Under the pieces are notes generated by a model. The model was not told the origin of the DNA. It saw only the letters and a list, made by a program, of their open reading frames with translations, and did not search any database. Below, piece after piece: positions 1-11,002 of a stretch of 64,000 nt of DNA; positions within the stretch are counted from its first letter, which is position 1, and each line of letters starts with the position of its first letter. Source of the DNA: Adineta vaga (Eukaryota; Rotifera); the NCBI GenBank assembly GCA_021613535.1, contig CP075492.1, positions 19,778,001 to 19,842,000 on the forward strand, given 5' to 3'. A program made the position numbers and the translations under genes.

Positions 1-413
1 CTGATAATTATAACTCAATTCTTCCCGTTGCTTCAGTAACAAGTACAACATATTGTAACCAAAAGACTATTGCTGATCAATATACACTAAATAGAGAGCA
101 AAAAGCTGCATTCATGATAATCACAAGTCACCTTGATGGTGACAAACCGTCACGCACAGGTATGTTCATGCACATGGTTGTATATAATCATAAACTGAAA
201 AATATTATTCATATAGGAGACAACAATGGTCAACTCATCATGTGTATACCCAGATGTGGTGGTACAGGAAAATCACAACTTATTCGTGCTGTGACTGAAT
301 ATTTTCGTGTTACAAACAGAATACAAAAGATGCGAAAGCTAGCACCTACTGGAATTGCAGCCGCTGAAATTGGTGGTATGACTATCCATTCATTCTTAGG
401 TGAACAACGCAAT

Positions 414-848
414 TAGGGGTGGCACTTTAACTTTACTTTCAAAATTAAAGTTAAAGCAAAATACTTTAACTTTAAATTCAAAGTTAAAGTATTTTACTTT
501 ATTACTTTAACTTTAATTAAAGTACAGGAAAAAATCGAAAATATTTTTTAGCTTGCCCTGTTTAATTTTATGCGGTTTTTGACAAAAATTTTCAACTTTC
601 AACTTTAACTTTAATAAAGTTTAAAGTTACTTTAACTTTAATTAAAGAAATTTTAAAGTTGTAATTATTATCCAAAACCACATAAAATTAAACAGGGCGG
701 GCTAAAAATATTTTCGATTTTTTATTGTACTTTAATTAAAGTTAAAGTAATAAAGTAAAATACTTTAACTTTAAATTTAAAGTTAAAGTAAAAACTTTAA
801 ACTTTAAGCACTTTATAAAGTAAAGTTAAAGTTAAAGTGCCACCCCTA
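414..848. mobile_element. hAT-type foldback MITE in the Helitron helicase
   Basis: 435-bp non-autonomous element. The ends are TAGGGGTGGCAC and GTGCCACCCCTA, perfect inverted repeats, and almost the whole element folds back on itself (rich in CTTTAA/TTAAAG). It is flanked by an 8-bp target duplication, AACGCAAT, at 406-413 and 849-856. The 8-bp duplication and the terminal sequence indicate hAT mobilisation. No ORF is present. Taking out the element plus one duplication rejoins the helicase frame between LGEQRN and SGKPRT. Confidence 0.9.
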
Positions 849-2189
849 AACGCAATTCTGGAAAGCCACGAACTATTAAACCAGGCGACTTGAAACTTGA
901 AAAAGAATGGACACTTGTAGAATATCTCTTGATTGATGAAATGAGTATGGTTGGTCTGACTTTACTTGGAAAACTCAATCGAATTCTTTGTGCCGCTAAA
1001 CATGCCGATCCTCAAATTCCATTTGGTGGTATAAATGTTATATTCTTTGGTGATTATTTACAGTACCGACCCGTATACGATGCCCGTTACACACTGACTT
1101 TTCGCCGGAAAATAAAAAGAAATTCAACTACGTGTTGCACGTTCTTTAATTCTACAAATTAATTGTGTGGTCAAACTTACTCAACAGATGCGAACTGAAG
1201 ACCTACGATATCTTCAGTTACTTGAACGACTTCGTCAAGGTCAATGTAGTTATGAAGATTATGAATTACTATTGACGCGCGTTGTGGGACAGCCAACCGT
1301 ATCTCTTCGTGAACCGCCATGGAATCAAGTAAGATATATTTCTCTACTCTAAATGAACATATTTTCTATGTTCTTTTTTCTTTTAGGCTCTCATGCTTGT
1401 GTTTAGAAATGAAATACGAACGCAATTGAATCACAGGTCGGCAATTCATAATGCAATACAAACAGGTTGCGATCCAATGGTATGTGTTGCCCAGGACTTT
1501 TGTAAAGGTAAACCTGTTGAAGGGCCGACACTTCTTAAGAAATTATTGGAATTATCAGACAGTAAGACTGAACGCTTACCGGGTTTGTTACCGTTAGATC
1601 CTGGAATGCCGGTTATCATTACACAAAATATTGGTATTGATCTCGGATTAATTAACGGCATGAATGGAATCTTTAGACAACTAGTCTATGATCTTGACTC
1701 AGTGTCAACAGATAGTCTTTCAAAAACTTTTCCTCTAAACACCCAATATGTTCATAAGCCAATATATGCATTGGTCGAAATAGGTAAATCAAAAATTGAA
1801 TGTAATCTTAAAAATCTTCAACCAAAACTTATTCCAATACCAATAATGGAACAAACCTTTCAGGTAGACATTTCCGATATTCTTCCGAAAGTCAACAACA
1901 AATCAAAAACGAACAGAAAGGCAATGTTATCGATTAAACGACGTGCATTACCTCTTGTACCTGCATATTCTATCACAACTCACAAAAGTCAAGGACAAAC
2001 TTTAAGCAAAGTAGTCATCGATCTGAAGTTACCAAAAGATACAGATGACATCGCTGCAGTCTATGTACCATTATCAAGAGTGAAGCGTTTGGACGATTTA
2101 TTTATTTTACGACACTTTGATTACAAAGTCTTCCAGATCAAACCCAGTAAATCTCAAGTTGCCGAGATCCAAAGATTAGACAAACTCTA

Positions 2190-2606
2190 CACTGATAAAA
2201 ATTTTCGTAGAATGATAAACCCTCAAAAAAGGGCTTATAATTGAAAAATTCGTTTATCAACGTGATCTACCCCCTGATCAATCCTTTTTTCTTGATAAAC
2301 CCCAAAAAGGTATATTATCCGTTGCAAACTGATAAACCCAACAGTTTATCGTCTCTTGATAAACCCTTTTCTCCTTTATCAACTGGATCAATTCTAATCG
2401 AAAGGTTTCTTGGAAATGATGATAAACTCTGAGTTTGAGGGTTGATTCAGTTGATAAACGAGAAAAGGGTTTATCAAGAGACGATAAACTGTTGGGTTTA
2501 TCAAGAAAAAAGGATTGATCAGGGGGTAGATCACGTTGATAAACGAATTTTTCAGTTATAAACCCTTTTTTGAGGGTTTATCATTCTACGAAAATTTTTA
2601 TCAGTG
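2190..2606. mobile_element. TA-flanked foldback MITE at helicase C-terminus
   Basis: 417-bp element with long inverted arms that begin CACTGATAAAAATTTTCG and end with its complement, flanked by TA at 2188-2189 and 2607-2608. The interior is built from GATAAACCC/GGGTTTATC motifs. The left arm carries about 35 bp that the right arm lacks. TA duplication and small size fit a Tc1/mariner-type MITE. It interrupts the helicase codons after RLDKL, and the flanking sequence restores an open frame to 2678. Confidence 0.82.
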
Positions 2607-2678
2607 TATATGGAAACACAGAAGCGTTTCTCAGAATGGTTTTCACAAATATTAAAGGACACACAAAATCTCGATTAA

Positions 2679-3069
2679 TCGTTATCCATTTTTCGCATCT
2701 GATTTATTTGCATATCTCGTAATTGTGAAAATCTTTTGCATAATTGAAACTTTTTTCTATTCGTTTATTGTTCGTAATGTAAGTGCAAATTTTCTTTTCA
2801 ACTTTACTATAAAATACTTTTTTGTTTCACTTTTCTTATTCGTACTCGTTTATACTCATTATTTCCTTGTTTAAAGGGTAGTTAAAGCTAATACAGTTTA
2901 TTTCTTTTCTTTCATGTAGTTGCTCATTATATCCTCAACGTGTTTTGTTCCAATTGAAAAACAAACAAACTTCATATTGAAAAGGATTTTCTCTTGCGAA
3001 AAATCAAGAAAAATACAATAATAACTTGTTATATCTTCCATTGATATTTTCAGTCGAGGGTAATGCGAG
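2679..3069. other. Non-coding gap
   Basis: AT-rich sequence after the helicase stop. No coding, repeat or RNA signal is seen. Confidence 0.6.
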
Positions 3070-3489
3070 TCATCCTCGACGAGCCTTATTTATTGGCTCC
3101 ACACTGATTAATACCAGCACCACCAGCACCACTACCAGCACCGCCACCACCACCATCACCACCACCAATATCAATCCGAATAATCTCAGGCGGTACTTCC
3201 CAATACCATTACTAGAATGTTGTCTCCCGGAGCGGTGCATTGGTTCTTGCGATAAGAATGGATCAGTGGTAGCGTTGGCACTGATTGGTGCTGAATCTTC
3301 GGTGGCGTTGGCACTGATTGATGCTGAATCTTCGGTGGTCTGGGAAGCGCATTTTTCCCGTAGCCACTTGATCGGATCCCCAGGAGGAGGTTCAGGGACA
3401 GTGTCTGCGTTAACAAATATGTGAAACCATTCTTTTAAATTATCCTCGAAATCAAAGGGTCGTTTACCGTCCGTAGATTGTTCACTCAT
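3070..3489 (-). CDS. Hypothetical single-pass membrane protein
   Basis: 139-residue ORF of no recognised family. It has an acidic/polar N-terminal half, two direct copies of a short Ala/Asn/Thr/Ser module (SISANAT, APISANAT), and a C-terminal Val/Leu-rich stretch of about 25 residues (around 107-131) that would form a membrane helix, followed by a short basic tail. The Val-rich helix is encoded by an imperfect (ACC/GCACCACC)n trinucleotide tract read on the minus strand. The hydrophobic segment may therefore be a by-product of the repeat and the ORF may be fortuitous. ATG start, and no neighbour to help. Confidence 0.3.
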   Translation of the reverse strand: MSEQSTDGKRPFDFEDNLKEWFHIFVNADTVPEPPPGDPIKWLREKCASQTTEDSASISANATEDSAPISANATTDPFLSQEPMHRSGRQHSSNGIGKYRLRLFGLILVVVMVVVAVLVVVLVVLVLISVEPINKARRG

Positions 3490-3980
3490 AAGGGTAATCG
3501 AACGTAGACTTAATAATCAGAACTTTTGATTTACTTTATTGTCAACACCTTTGAGTTGAATACTATAAAAGTCATGAAAATTTTAAAAGCAGCTAGTACA
3601 AGAGACTAAAACATTAGATCATGAGGATGTACAAGGACGTAGCCTTGCAAAAACATAAATCTTGAAAGCAAGAAGATGTTAAACTGTGGCGTGCGCAAGT
3701 CTAAGTTTAAAATATCCTCAATAGCCGTTCTGTCCGTTTTATTTACTAAAACAAAGCAGGAAACGCTACGAATATGGTGCTCCCTTCCACTTCGTTGACA
3801 TGGTCCTCAAGGTGTGCGATGCACAGAGATCGATGTACAGGAATATAAACTGTTAGAATATGATGTGGATGGGAATAATTGTATCTTTTCTCTCATTGAT
3901 CTCATTCTTATTCGCACGATATCGCATAAATGAAGTCAATGGGCTGTGTGCACAGTTCTTATCCAGTAAACAATCGAATG
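3490..3980. other. Non-coding gap
   Basis: No supported gene. A short open frame at 3860-4060 runs into the repeat element and has no recognisable content. Confidence 0.5.
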
Positions 3981-4345
3981 CCCAGGTCGACCAATCCCAT
4001 ACTCGGATCCCATCGAATCCCATCGGATCCAATACAGAATTTTATCAGATCCTACAGTAATTCGACGGATCCGATGAAATCCTGGTGACGGAATCGCATT
4101 GGATTCCGACGGTCTCGGGTCCGATCGGATCCCACGTCGGATCTCGTCGGATCCGAAACATGGATTTTCTAAGGGTCGTCATAGAATATAGCTAGAAAGA
4201 TCGCTCATAAAATTTGCAACAACCGACGGGATTTTTCCAGTCGGATTCCAATGCAATTCCGTTTCCAGGAATCCGATCGGATTTTGTCAGATGGTCGGAT
4301 CCGGTAAGATCCGATCGGATGCAGCATCGGATTTGTTGACCTGGG
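3981..4345. mobile_element. MITE-like element made of GGATCC-type subrepeats
   Basis: The ends form an imperfect inverted repeat: CCCAGGTCGACCAATCC on the left, GGATTTGTTGACCTGGG on the right. The interior is locally GC-richer and packed with degenerate copies of (A)TCGGATCC / GGATTCC in both orientations. No ORF. I could not identify a convincing target duplication, so the superfamily is open. Confidence 0.55.
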
Positions 4346-5951
4346 TGATCAACTCAGTTTTCAGATAAAAGAGTAAGCGGTCTAAACTTGAGAATTATTC
4401 TCTGAGATGAAACGAGATCTACTCACTAATAAATGTAACTTAGAAAGAAGTCATAGTCTTATCTAACTCATGAATACGAGTTGTCTCACGTCCCTAGGAC
4501 AATTTTCGATTTCTGAGTGTATATAAAACACATATATCATTCTTTGTAAGTCTGTACTATACCGTGAATTTTGATTAACAGTTGTAGATGAAGATCAAAT
4601 ACTTCACTGTACAAACGAAACATGAATAAATATATGATCAAACTGGGGAAAAAACTATGACTTCTTTTATGCATTAAAGCGAAAAAAACTCGTTTTTATT
4701 CAGTGTTGTGTTTATTTAGTGTACAAATGCTTCATCAACGCAGAAATGCAATTAAAACACGGCAATAATGAATCAAAACATGTTGTTATGTACTCCCAAA
4801 GCTAGAAGCAAGTAGTCTACACTCAAAGAAATTTTTTTCGAACAGATTTCTGACAAAAAAATATTTTATAACTGTGAAGTAAACTAATACAATGGTACAA
4901 AGTCGACGTAGATTAAATAAATATTCCTAACTTTACGGATTTATAGTATAATCTTGATCTGTGTCGTTAACTAACCATTTCTAAACGATATCTATAACTC
5001 TCGAGAAGAAAGTAGCACAGAAGAAGCAATGTATTTTTTACCCTTATCATGAGCAATTCAAGGTTAGAAAATGAATGAATATTTTATATTAATGAAAATA
5101 ATCCGAATTAGAATTATTGTAAATATTACAGTTCGTTCGTCTTAAATTACACGATTGAAATGAAAATATGGTTTAATGAAAAACAAACACCCTGTAATAT
5201 TAGTCGTTTATCTTGTTTTCTTTGCCGTTGAATTGTATCACGTCAGGTAAACTTGAAAAGTTTCATCTCATTTTGTATTTTTCTTCAATACTTAAGTTGT
5301 CCAATCATATTTTCTTTACACTTTCACACAAAAATACTATTAAAAATACATTTCTTACACAGAACAGATTGTGGTTGTTCCTCAACATAAATTATCTAAA
5401 CGATTTAGATGTGAAAAAATATTTTGCAATTTTATTTTTTCCAAATAATTCACTTCTGTGGTTATTGTATTGAGGGTGTGTGTGAGGGTGTGAGTTAAAT
5501 TACCACAAAACTAGAAGTTTTTCACTATTATTAGATATAGATTATCGAGATTGTTAGCTGGATGACGTTTATAATAGTTGCATGTTGATCTGATAGATGT
5601 AAATATTAAGGGATAGTTGAATAATTTCTTGTGAAGTTGTAATAAAGAAAAGATGATTTTGAGGTGGAAGATGTAATGCATCTGTGAAGTGCGGAATCGG
5701 TTTTAGGTATGGATCAGAAGTAGAGTTAAAATGAGGTTGAATAAAGCTTTCGTCGTTGAATGATATGTATATAGTTATAAATAGAAGTTTGTGTTATCTG
5801 AAATGAAAAGTGTAAATAGATATAGTTTTTTTCATATTTGTTAGTGCTTGATTCTAGATGCGAAGAGAATGGTGATAGAAAAACCTTAATTACAAGAAAT
5901 GAAAGAGCTAGAGAATATTTTGAACCTATTATGTTTTTATAAGCCGTAATG
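4346..5951. other. Long AT-rich non-coding stretch
   Basis: No supported gene on either strand. A short TG-rich patch at about 5470-5500 reads GAGGGTGTGTGTGAGGGTG. Other open frames here are short and low-complexity. Confidence 0.55.
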
Positions 5952-7321
5952 TCAAAGATAATAATCGAGATATTCATCAAGTTCGTCGTCGTCGGTGTAT
6001 TCTTCGGTGTCAGTTTCGTCATTTATCTTTATGAAGCAGGTGGAAAAATCTTCGTTAGATTGAACACGCTGTTTCAAAGTTGGTTGGCGTCGTTCGATTA
6101 TGTTCAACATTGTGTCATCTGGAACTGACGAAGGATTTGTCTGCTTATAAAGTAGAAAGTATTTCTTTTGATTTTCAATGGTTTGTATGTATTCTTCCAC
6201 TTTTGCTTCTGCTAATGATATTATTTTAGCGAGAGAGATGGATTTGAATTCTCCAATGGTCGATATTATATGTGTTTTATGGACCATAAATTGTTCTAGC
6301 ATAGAGTATGCTTCGCGTTTGTTTTCATCGAGTAGTAGACGTCTAGCTTCATTGATCATGTTTGTTAAGTACTCTTGGCATATCACATTCTTCCAAAGGT
6401 CCACAGCATAGATGATCTAGAGCAGATAGAAGTAATTTGATAGTGCATTTTTGTATAAAAATATTATATTTATCATATGAGTTTTGGATATTTTGATTTT
6501 TATTATGATTTTAATAGAAGAAAAAGTAACGATACCTGTTGTTCATTTGGTTTTAGATCGTAGAATTCTTTAACGAGATGAGTATCGTTCATATCTAACA
6601 TAAATTGAGAATTTTTCTTTGCATATTGCTGTTTTAATTGCGGTTGATCTTGTCGGACCAGTGCAGAAATGGCTGCAGTAAGTAAAGTTTGATCAGCAGT
6701 AGATAATTGGAGAAATTGTTCTTCTTCTTTTTGTTGTTGTAGACCTTCGTTCAATGTTCTGAGAGCTTTTTGTAATCGCTTCTCAATATGTCTCAAACGC
6801 TGATCGGTACGTTTAGTTTTTAAGATTTCTTTACTGATATTGTTGAGTTTAAGCATAGATTCTTTCATTTTTGATAACCAAAGTACTTCAACACATGTAT
6901 GAGTTTGATAAGTTTTCCAAAAATCTTCTTCTACTTTTAATGAATAAACAGTTGTTATCCAACACCTACGTCGTCGACCGAGTTGTAATAGACCAGGATT
7001 GACTTCTAATAATTGTTGAATCTTAGCTTTACGATGTAAATCATTATTAACAGCCGTAAGAAGTCGTTGTTTGAATTCAGAATCAGACATATTCCAATAG
7101 CCCAGTTCGATCACTTCTCTATTTTCTTCTTTTTTCTTAGATTCTGGGTCATTCATTATGCCATCGTCCGTTTTATTTTCCACTGATGATACCTAAATTC
7201 AAAGTCAAACAAGTAAATCTCGAAATATATTTCGTCGTATAAGAAAACATACCCGATTGATGGATGATAACGTAGATGTTTCCTGTTTACCTTCCGCTTG
7301 ATTTTCCAAATGTGGATTCAT
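5952..7321 (-). CDS. Coiled-coil ORF1-like protein of a Penelope/Athena-like element
   Basis: Three-exon gene: 7321-7253, 7192-6536 and 6416-5952, all phase 0, giving 396 residues. An acceptor lies just upstream of the ATG, so a 5'UTR intron is likely. The protein is highly charged and helical, with coiled-coil segments around residues 110-190 (RLRHIEKRLQKALRTLNE) and again in exon 3. It ends in an acidic tail (TDTEEYTDDDELDEYLDYYL). A short motif near the C-terminus (SVPDDTMLNIIERRQP) resembles one in the exon at 9088-9615 (SVDTIMNAIENRQ), and the two genes flank an RT-like ORF. By position and coiled-coil character it matches the ORF1 of bdelloid Athena retroelements. That assignment is inference; no enzymatic motif is visible. 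No frame damage was seen. Confidence 0.55.
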
Positions 7322-7479
7322 GTTTATAATAATCTGAAATAAAAGAGAAAGAAACCTTATACGTTGAATAAACCTAATAAATTTGATAATAAACATGAGA
7401 AAATCTTTTGGTACAACTTTATTAAAACGAAAGAAAACAATGAATGGTTAGCGCTAAGGAAAAAGACACAAAAGTTCAA

Positions 7480-8921
7480 TTATTTTGATCTTTTCTTTGA
7501 TGGTGGACGGTTCATTGGTAAGATTTGTAATTGTCGCCGTTTTTGTCGGTGGTTTTTGCATCGAATATGTCTCTTAACTCGTTTGCTATGATACATTTGA
7601 ACATTTCGACGTAGAGCTTTGTAGATATCCTGATTAGGACAGCAATAAAAATGGATGATCTTGTCGTTTTGTTGTATCATAAATGTAAGGTAATGCATAT
7701 AGCTCAGTATCTGCTTTATGATATACGCCCGTTCGAAGAATACCTTCGTCATTTACAAGTTTAGCATCGAAATAATGAATTTCATGACCAATAGAAGTTG
7801 CTATTCGAACATGTGAATTTTTAAAATGATCCGTAAGATTTTGATTGAGCAACATCTGAAGTTCTTCTCTGGATGCATTCCAAGTAAAAGCCATGTGATT
7901 GAAAGATCGACCGAATATTTCTTTCTTTTGATTTAATGTTGAAACAAAACCATGTTGCAAATGAAGTAGATAGATGTTTGCCAATGTTCGTGTCAATGGT
8001 GAATTGAATGGAGAACCAGCAATTTGTTAATATAAGTTATTTTCAGAGAGAAAATACTGATTTCGAAGAATAAGTCGAACCAATTCAATAATGGTAGTTG
8101 TCGATGTACCACCTTTAATCTGTCGATTATTCGTCGGAATTTCAAGAAATTGTTCCAGTGCTTCTATCATAAAATCATGAGAAAATATTGTCGAAAAATC
8201 ATGAACTTGAATTGTAATGAATAAAGTTGATCGAAGATAACCTTGTGCAGCATAATTCTCAAATGCTCGAATTGCATCTGTTCCAGTAATAAATGCAAAA
8301 GAACTAGCTGCTTGTTGATATATTGGTTCAAGAAGAATATTGACAAAACGTGCAATAGCTTTCGTCGGTTCGTGTCCAAAGGATTTTAACATTGGTTGCA
8401 AAATGATTTCCTTCTATAAAAAAAACAAAAAACAAGATGTTGAAGTATAAAAATGAATAAAGCTCACTTACATTGTACACTTCTGGAATGAAATAAAGTT
8501 CATTGATTTGGAATGCTGCTGCTTGGCTGAAGTACATCATTTGTTCATATTGTTCAGTTGTGATTGCTTTCTGAAGGCATAAATGATGCAACACTGAAAT
8601 TATATCATTATTCACAGCTTTCAAAATATTTTCACAATCATTATTTGATGTGTTTGTAATTTCTCCAATTAATAGAAAGACACCTATTCGTTGAATGTAA
8701 ATATTGGCTTCTTGTTTCCAATGTTCATCATGACAAATATAGAGCACATTACTTTGGTAGACTTCTGTTACTTGTATGTTTAACGTTTTTAGAGCTTGTT
8801 CAACAGCTCGAAAATGTGTTTTTTCACTTTCTGTTTTTGCCAATACGAATCTATAGCTATGTTCCAATAACAATGGCAAGTTGTTGTTTTGAGGATTTCT
8901 TTGTTCAGGATTAGCTTCCAT
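7480..8921 (-). pseudogene. Penelope-like (Athena-type) reverse transcriptase, degenerate
   Basis: Exons 8921-8472 and 8413-7634 with a 58-bp intron. The N-terminal part ends in the PLE-like LYFIPEVYN. Exon 2 reads through RT motifs: fingers/palm (LEPIYQQAASSFAFITGTDA), motif A region (TIQVHDFSTIFSHD), motif B-like GSPFNSPLTRTLANIYL, motif C region (GRSFNHMAFTWN), then the thumb (ATSIGHEIHYFDAKL, TGVYHKADTELYALPYI). One in-frame TAA (8027-8029) interrupts it, and the frame ends at 7634. A basic stretch in another frame reaches about 7480. The usual aspartates are absent at motif A (Gln) and at the YxDD position (SFNH), so it cannot be a normal active RT. No GIY-YIG endonuclease is seen, as in Athena. 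Confidence 0.7.
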
Positions 8922-9087
8922 TTCTTGAAGAAGACAATAATTGTGCTTAGCAATGATTAGTTTATAGAATATGATAAATCTACAATAGAAATAGAGATTA
9001 ACAAGTTTTTTTTCCGCGAATATAAATAGTTTAGTAGTCAGTTTTGTTTTTAAATATATTTTCCTTATCAATGAACAATATCTATAA

Positions 9088-9615
9088 TTACAAAACCTCT
9101 TTATCTAGTAACAATAAATTTGAATTGTGTTCATTGATGTTATTGGTTGGAAAGAGAATTTTTAATGTTTGTTGAAGATTATATTGAGCACGTTGAATCA
9201 TATTTAACTGACGATTTTCAATAGCATTCATAATTGTATCAACACTTGGTGGTATTTTAAATTTTTCTTGATTATTTAAGACCTTCTGTTTTTCATCATT
9301 GACTTTTTCAGTATGCTTCTTGAGATAACTTTGAGCGGTAGATATTGTTTCAGCTATCTGGTTTTCTATAAATTGATGGCTGGAATTGATATAATTATCT
9401 ATTGAATCATCAGCATTGGAGATTAAGAAGAAGTGTTGATGCAAAGTAAGATGTGTAAACAGAGGAGTGATTTTAGTTAATCCAAGATCTTGAATAGTAT
9501 GTAATGGTAATGTTGAAGATTTTGATGATAACAGCCAATTTTTAAATAAAGCAATCTCATATCGAAGTTGATATTCATCGTGAATGGCTTTCCAAATAAG
9601 GTTGGTGGAATGTAT
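9088..9615 (-). CDS. Second ORF1-like exon of the Penelope/Athena-like element
   Basis: Open exon of 176 codons directly after an acceptor (TTTTTAG), in phase 0. Its 5' exons are missing: a mariner at 9645-10884 sits 30 bp upstream, within what would be the intron. The protein is helical and charged, with a segment (SVDTIMNAIENRQ...MIQRAQ) that parallels the end of the ORF at 5952-7321. It lies 167 bp upstream of the RT ORF in the same orientation. Either it is ORF1 of the same element or, through a non-canonical junction, the 5' part of the RT gene. A fragment. Confidence 0.45.
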   Translation of the reverse strand: MHSTNLIWKAIHDEYQLRYEIALFKNWLLSSKSSTLPLHTIQDLGLTKITPLFTHLTLHQHFFLISNADDSIDNYINSSHQFIENQIAETISTAQSYLKKHTEKVNDEKQKVLNNQEKFKIPPSVDTIMNAIENRQLNMIQRAQYNLQQTLKILFPTNNINEHNSNLLLLDKEVL

Positions 9616-9644
9616 CTAAAAAGATTTAGTAAGCATAGACAATA

Positions 9645-10884
9645 TTGGGTTGGCGAGAAAGTTTTTGCGTTCTTTTGAAAATTTTATTTTTATTTTTTAA
9701 CTTCAAAAAATACAATTAGCTTTCAACAATGTAATCTCCATCACTGTCTATGACTTGTTGCCAAGGTTTTGGTAAAGAAAGGATCCCATGTTCGTAGAAG
9801 TCTTGAGACTTTTGAGCGAAGAAGTTGGCCAGTTCCGTTCTGAAGTCGTTCTCGTCGTCGAATTTTCTCTCGCTCAAATAATTAGAAAGAGAAAGAAACA
9901 AATGGTAGTCTGTTGGAGCCAAGTCAGGAGAGTACGGTGCATGCGAAAGTGTAATCCATCCGAGCTTCAATCATTTTTCACGCGTCAACTTGGCAACATG
10001 AGGTCTAGTGTTGTCATGCAGAAAATAAATTCTATCCTGCTTCCCATGAAGTTTTGCTGCAACTCGGTCTAATTGCTAACAGTAGAGATCAGCAGTCACG
10101 GCGCAGCTAGCAGGAAGAATTTTCCAATGAATAATTCCCTTGATACCCCACCAAACGCTCAGCATAATCTTCTTTGGATGAAGTTCATTCTTGGGCATTG
10201 CTACACCTGCTTGTCCAGCTCGCAGCCACTGCCGCTTGCGCGTATGGTTCACATACAATTCCTACTTCTCATCACCAGTAAGAAGATTGCGGAGCCATTG
10301 GTAGTTGTGATGAGATGTCATCAACTCCATACAAGCGTCAACCCTGAGTTGGAGCTGACGCGGTGACAACTCATGTGGAATCCAAACACCATATTTCCAC
10401 GTTTTGCCCAATTCTTTCAGGTGTGTTTCCACTGTAGCATGAACGCAACCAAGTCGCTCTGCTAAACACCGTGTAGTCAGTCTAGGATCTTCTTTGATGA
10501 GCTGCTTCAAAGCGTCCATATCCACCTCTATTGATCTTCCAGAGCGAGGTAAATCGTCGAGTTCTAAATTACCATTCCTGAACCGATTGAACCAATGTTG
10601 TGCTGTACGAATGGAGAGTACATTCTTGCCCATCGTGTTGCATATGTTGCTAGCTGCGTCTGTTGCTTTGTGGCCCAAACGAAATTCATGAAGCAAAAGC
10701 ACTCGGAGCTCTCTACGCGATATCTTAAATTCTAATTCTTGATCAACGTTTATAGCCACGATTTTGTTATTGCTCGAAAGAACTTCGTACCCCCTTTATA
10801 TACTCACAATATGGAAACTTGTAGAACTTTCTTGACCATTCTAGGAAACTAAGAAAAAACGCAAAAACTTTCTGGCCAACCTAA
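9645..10884 (-). mobile_element. mariner-family transposon, full length, inactive
   Basis: 1240 bp. Terminal inverted repeats start TTGGGTTGGCGAGAAAG on the left and TTAGGTTGGCCAGAAAG on the right (complement strand). It is flanked by the TA target duplication at 9643-9644 and 10885-10886. It contains one transposase frame on the minus strand with three nonsense codons. It inserted in an intron or upstream region of the Penelope-like gene. Confidence 0.93.
9716..10759 (-). pseudogene. mariner transposase (D,D34D) with three nonsense codons
   Basis: One frame of 348 codons, the usual mariner length (~345). It has an N-terminal HTH region (RVLLLHEFRLGHKATDAA and a second around LTTRCLAERLG) and the catalytic triad: D in LLTGDEK, D in YFLHDNTRPHVA, D in YSPDLAPTDYHLF. 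Thirty-four residues separate the second and third aspartates. Nonsense codons lie at 10262-10264 (TAG, at the usual Trp after GDEK), 10076-10078 (TAG) and 9971-9973 (TGA). There is no frameshift, so inactivation appears to be by point substitution only and the copy may be fairly young. Confidence 0.92.
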
Positions 10885-11002
10885 TATAATCATTTGATCT
10901 GTATTTTAACATTAAAAACTAAATAAAGTAGAACGTAAGGATAACTTTAGAGAAAGTTGATATTGAATAAGTCTTATTTTTTCAACAGATACTTTTGATT
11001 TC

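Larger units (their letters stand above)
3..2678 (+). pseudogene. Helitron helicase (PIF1-like), 3' part, disrupted
   Basis: C-terminal helicase part of a rolling-circle Helitron; the 5' part (Rep) lies outside the window. The reading frame is open from base 3. A 57-bp intron (160-216, GT..AG) precedes the Walker A motif GGTGKSQ. Walker B follows as LLIDEMSM, then NCVVKLTQQMR, and near the C-terminus YSITTHKSQGQTL and VYVPLSRVK, as in PIF1/Helitron helicases. A second intron lies at about 1329-1386. Damage: a hAT MITE at 414-848, frame changes near 1080 and 1140 (three frames are used between 1060 and 1170), and a second MITE at 2190-2606. Without that insert the frame reads on to a stop at 2676-2678, which gives a Helitron-like C-terminus. 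It is inactive. Confidence 0.88.

Noticed and set aside
5213-5473. 86-codon plus-strand open frame
   Set aside because: AT-rich, Phe/Leu/Asn-biased translation typical of random AT-rich DNA; no domain or splice context.
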